Below, in pieces: positions 61,893 through 64,000 of a stretch of DNA of 64,000 nucleotides. Under the pieces are notes generated by a model that was given only the letters and a program-made list of their open reading frames with translations, did no database searches and had not been told where the DNA came from. The stretch spans positions 1 to 64,000 of the forward strand of contig CAZUGA010000022.1 in NCBI GenBank assembly GCA_964619885.1, in the 5' to 3' direction. The DNA comes from CAZUGA01 sp964619885. Its GTDB lineage: Bacteria > Pseudomonadota > Gammaproteobacteria > Methylococcales > UBA1147. Numbering within the stretch: position 1 is the stretch's first letter; each line of letters starts with the position of its first letter. Made by a program: the position numbers and the translations under genes.

Positions 61893-63254
61893 CTACAAAA
61901 ATATTCCGCCGACCAACACGATCCCAACTGCAGCCGGGGCAACATAGCAAACCAAAAAGCGCCAAACCTTGAAAGAATTGCCATCCACCGAAACCTCCAA
62001 TCCATCGGCACTATCCTGCTGGCTCATAATCCATCCAGCGAAAATAGCCATCAAGATCCCCCCCAACGGGAGCATCAAATTCGCACTCAAAAAATCAAGA
62101 AATCCAAAAAATGTCTTCCCGAAAATCTGAACCTCTGACCAAATATTGGAAGAAAACACGGTACCCATACCCAATAACCACGTCACTCCGCCAGCAATGG
62201 TACAAGCGGTCTTACGAGAAAAATCGTATTTCTCAGTCATAAACGAAATCGCTGGCTCGATCAGAGAAATAGAAGAAGAAAGCGCCGCAAATACCAATAA
62301 GATAAAAAACATTAAACCAAATAAGGTGCCACCGAACATACTGGAAAAGGCCAGCGGCAAGGTCTTAAATATTAAGTCGGGACCCGCGGCCGGTTCCAAA
62401 CCATTCGCGAACACGATCGGAAAAATCGCGATACCCGCTAATAGAGCAACCGATGTATCAGCCAATGCTATTATCGTCGAAGTCCGGGCAATCGAAATTC
62501 CCTCGGGCAAATAGGACCCGTAAACCATGATTGCACCCATACCCAGACTCAACGTAAAAAACGCCTGCCCCATCGCGATCAATATCGTCATACCCGATAC
62601 GGCGCTAAAATCGGGGGTGAATAAAAAGCTCAAACCCTCGCCAAAGGATCCAGTCGTCAGCGCATAAGCCACTAAAACAAACAGAATGACAAGCAACCCC
62701 GGCATCAAAAACTTGACCGCGCTCTCGATACCCTCATTTACCCCTTTTACAACAATATACATAGTTGCCGCCATGAACAGGCTATGCCACAAGGTCAACG
62801 CGAATACACTACCGTTCAACGAATCGATTGACTGCTCAGCCGCATCGACGTCCAATTCGGACAACAATCCGGTGGCTATCTTGAGAACATAAGCTATTGT
62901 TTTGCCTGCAATCACGCTGTAATACGATAAAATAATAAATCCGGCCAAAACCCCCATCCAGCCCAAAAATCGCCAAGCACGCGTAACATCGGCCTCTTGT
63001 GCCAAAGAATCCATACTCGATATTGGGTTTTTACCGCCGCGCCGGCCCAGCATGGTTTCCGCCATCATAATCGGAATTCCAATCGCCGCGACGCAGATCA
63101 AATAAATGATCACAAACGCACCGCCACCGTGCTCACCGGTGATATACGGAAACTTCCAGATATTACCCAGGCCTACCGCAGAGCCGGTCGCGGCCAGAAT
63201 AAAGGTAAACCTGGAACTCCAAGTCGCATGATGCCCCATCGATATATTTGCCAT
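61893..63254 (-). CDS. sodium-dependent transporter of the NSS/SNF family
   Basis: This 453-residue protein has about 11-12 membrane segments. The sodium-site signature GSAVGLGNIWKFPYITGEHGGGAF is split over TM1, and the unwound TM6 region includes FFTLSLGMGAIMVYGSYLP. It co-transports sodium with an amino acid or a related small amine; the substrate cannot be read off. It is slightly longer than the shortest bacterial NSS proteins and intact. Confidence 0.9.
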   Translation of the reverse strand: MANISMGHHATWSSRFTFILAATGSAVGLGNIWKFPYITGEHGGGAFVIIYLICVAAIGIPIMMAETMLGRRGGKNPISSMDSLAQEADVTRAWRFLGWMGVLAGFIILSYYSVIAGKTIAYVLKIATGLLSELDVDAAEQSIDSLNGSVFALTLWHSLFMAATMYIVVKGVNEGIESAVKFLMPGLLVILFVLVAYALTTGSFGEGLSFLFTPDFSAVSGMTILIAMGQAFFTLSLGMGAIMVYGSYLPEGISIARTSTIIALADTSVALLAGIAIFPIVFANGLEPAAGPDLIFKTLPLAFSSMFGGTLFGLMFFILLVFAALSSSISLIEPAISFMTEKYDFSRKTACTIAGGVTWLLGMGTVFSSNIWSEVQIFGKTFFGFLDFLSANLMLPLGGILMAIFAGWIMSQQDSADGLEVSVDGNSFKVWRFLVCYVAPAAVGIVLVGGIFL

Positions 63255-63369
63255 TATTCCCCCATGTGTGTTTCTATTTGATATAGACCTGTGCCACCTG
63301 GCTAATTGCAGTAAAATAACAGAGTTTTATTTTCAAGTCAGGTCCTTCTAGCTCCAGCCCACCCTCTCA

Positions 63370-63849
63370 ATGGCAAAAAAAAAATCAAAACCCAAAAACG
63401 ACAGCCAAACGATCGCGTTAAACAAAGCAGCCAGGCACGATTATTTTATCGAAGATACCTATGAGGCTGGCCTGTCGCTGCAAGGCTGGGAAGTAAAAAG
63501 CATGCGCGATGGCCGGGTTCAACTCAAGGAGGGATACGTTCTGGTCAAAGATGGCGAAGCGTATTTGTTTGGCGTGCATATATCACCACTCAATTCAGCA
63601 TCGACCCACATCGACCCAGAAGCTATCCGCACACGCAAGCTGCTTTTGCACAGACAAGAATTGAACAAGCTTATCGGCTTTGTTGAGCGCAAAGGCTACA
63701 CCCTGGTTCCATTGTCACTGTATTGGAGCAAAGGCCGAGCCAAATTGAAAATCGGCTTGGGTAAGGGTAAAAAACTCCACGATAAACGCGCAACCGAAAA
63801 AGATCGTGATTGGCAACGGGAAAAGCAACGCTTATTCAAACACGGTTAG
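63370..63849 (+). CDS. smpB: tmRNA-binding protein SmpB
   Basis: This 159-residue protein begins with a lysine-rich stretch (MAKKKSKPKN) and has the SmpB core: NKAARHDYFIEDTYEAGLSLQGWEVKSMR, GVHISPL and LYWSKGRAKLKIGLGKGKKLHDKR, with the basic C-terminal tail DWQREKQRLFKHG. It partners tmRNA in rescue of stalled ribosomes. ssrA is not seen in the 150 bases that remain after it. Confidence 0.96.
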   Translation: MAKKKSKPKNDSQTIALNKAARHDYFIEDTYEAGLSLQGWEVKSMRDGRVQLKEGYVLVKDGEAYLFGVHISPLNSASTHIDPEAIRTRKLLLHRQELNKLIGFVERKGYTLVPLSLYWSKGRAKLKIGLGKGKKLHDKRATEKDRDWQREKQRLFKHG

Positions 63850-64000
63850 ACCCGCCTACCTCAATTTAATAGATTACCAGGTGCTTTTAGAAAGAGCCCT
63901 AATTCGAGCGAAACTAGCTTACGTTTCGGTAATTTGATAGCACAAATTGAGTAAATACCTTCAGAACACATTGGCCCCTTGCTCTAAACTTTTGGCAGGT

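Noticed and set aside
63850..64000. tmRNA gene expected near smpB
   Set aside because: No GGGGCTGATTCTGG-like start or tag sequence in the remaining bases.

Overview
The window looks like chromosome of a gammaproteobacterium of moderate G+C. A conserved-gene stretch at 60117-60141 and most of the right half is near 45-47% G+C by eye (28 of 60 bases at 53041-53100). The evidence is gene content: fur back to back with bamE, ratA overlapping rnfH, smpB, lolD with a lolC/E-type permease, comEC, dksA followed by gluQ, cysDN and modABC. I cannot name the genus. No rRNA, tRNA, tmRNA, CRISPR array, phage gene or transposase was found.

Layout. (1) 0.4-6.5 kb, signalling: a NarL-type response regulator, then on the other strand a four-gene unit (outer-membrane barrel, small phosphate-binding-like periplasmic protein, membrane histidine kinase, single-domain response regulator), then a soluble NarX-type histidine kinase. 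(2) 7.1-15.7 kb, a rearranged locus built on a DUF1800/DUF1501 pair. The DUF1800 gene carries four PKD repeats, three of them identical at DNA level, and is broken by two compensating frameshifts. The unit (upstream palindrome, DUF1800, DUF1501, multipass membrane protein, end of DUF4340) was duplicated in tandem, and each copy then lost what the other kept. (3) 14.7-19.6 kb, an ABC system: ATPase, a fused GldF/GldG-type permease, and DUF4340. (4) 19.6-24.7 kb, a membrane cupredoxin overlapping a membrane-anchored multicopper oxidase, a GST-like protein and an alkaline-phosphatase-superfamily protein. (5) 24.9-45.5 kb, a minus-strand exopolysaccharide locus. The export and control genes (epsE-type export lipoprotein, outer-membrane barrel, ExeA-like ATPase, wecB, tyrosine autokinase, chain-length protein) are of the kind found with the XrtA/PEP-CTERM system, but no exosortase is present here. 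They are followed by a strongly AT-rich variable block: flippase, polymerase/ligase, a GT-C-like protein, three GT4 enzymes, a GT2, a CapK-like adenylate-forming enzyme, a hexapeptide acyltransferase and a deacetylase-like protein. (6) 45.8-64 kb, housekeeping: aminotransferase, dksA, gluQ, modABC, cysDN, comEC, DUF2062, lol, fur/bamE, rnfH/ratA, an NSS transporter and smpB.

How they fit together. The EPS genes form an essentially complete Wzx/Wzy-type route: precursor epimerase, glycosyl transfer, acyl and deacetyl tailoring, flipping, polymerisation, length control by a Wzz/tyrosine-kinase pair, and outer-membrane export. The two sensor kinases and the NarL-type regulator lie beside the DUF1800/DUF1501 locus. 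A palindrome resembling a NarL-family site (AACCCATAAGTAGGGTT) occurs upstream of both DUF1800 copies, with a looser version in front of the regulator gene, so a regulatory link is plausible but untested.

Most notable points: the duplicated and reciprocally decayed DUF1800/DUF1501 locus; identical PKD repeats; a CysN with a vestigial APS-kinase tail that has lost its P-loop; a GluQ-RS with no standard start codon upstream of its ATP-binding motif; a glycine-rich insertion within the EpsE-type export protein; and the cupredoxin plus multicopper-oxidase pair.
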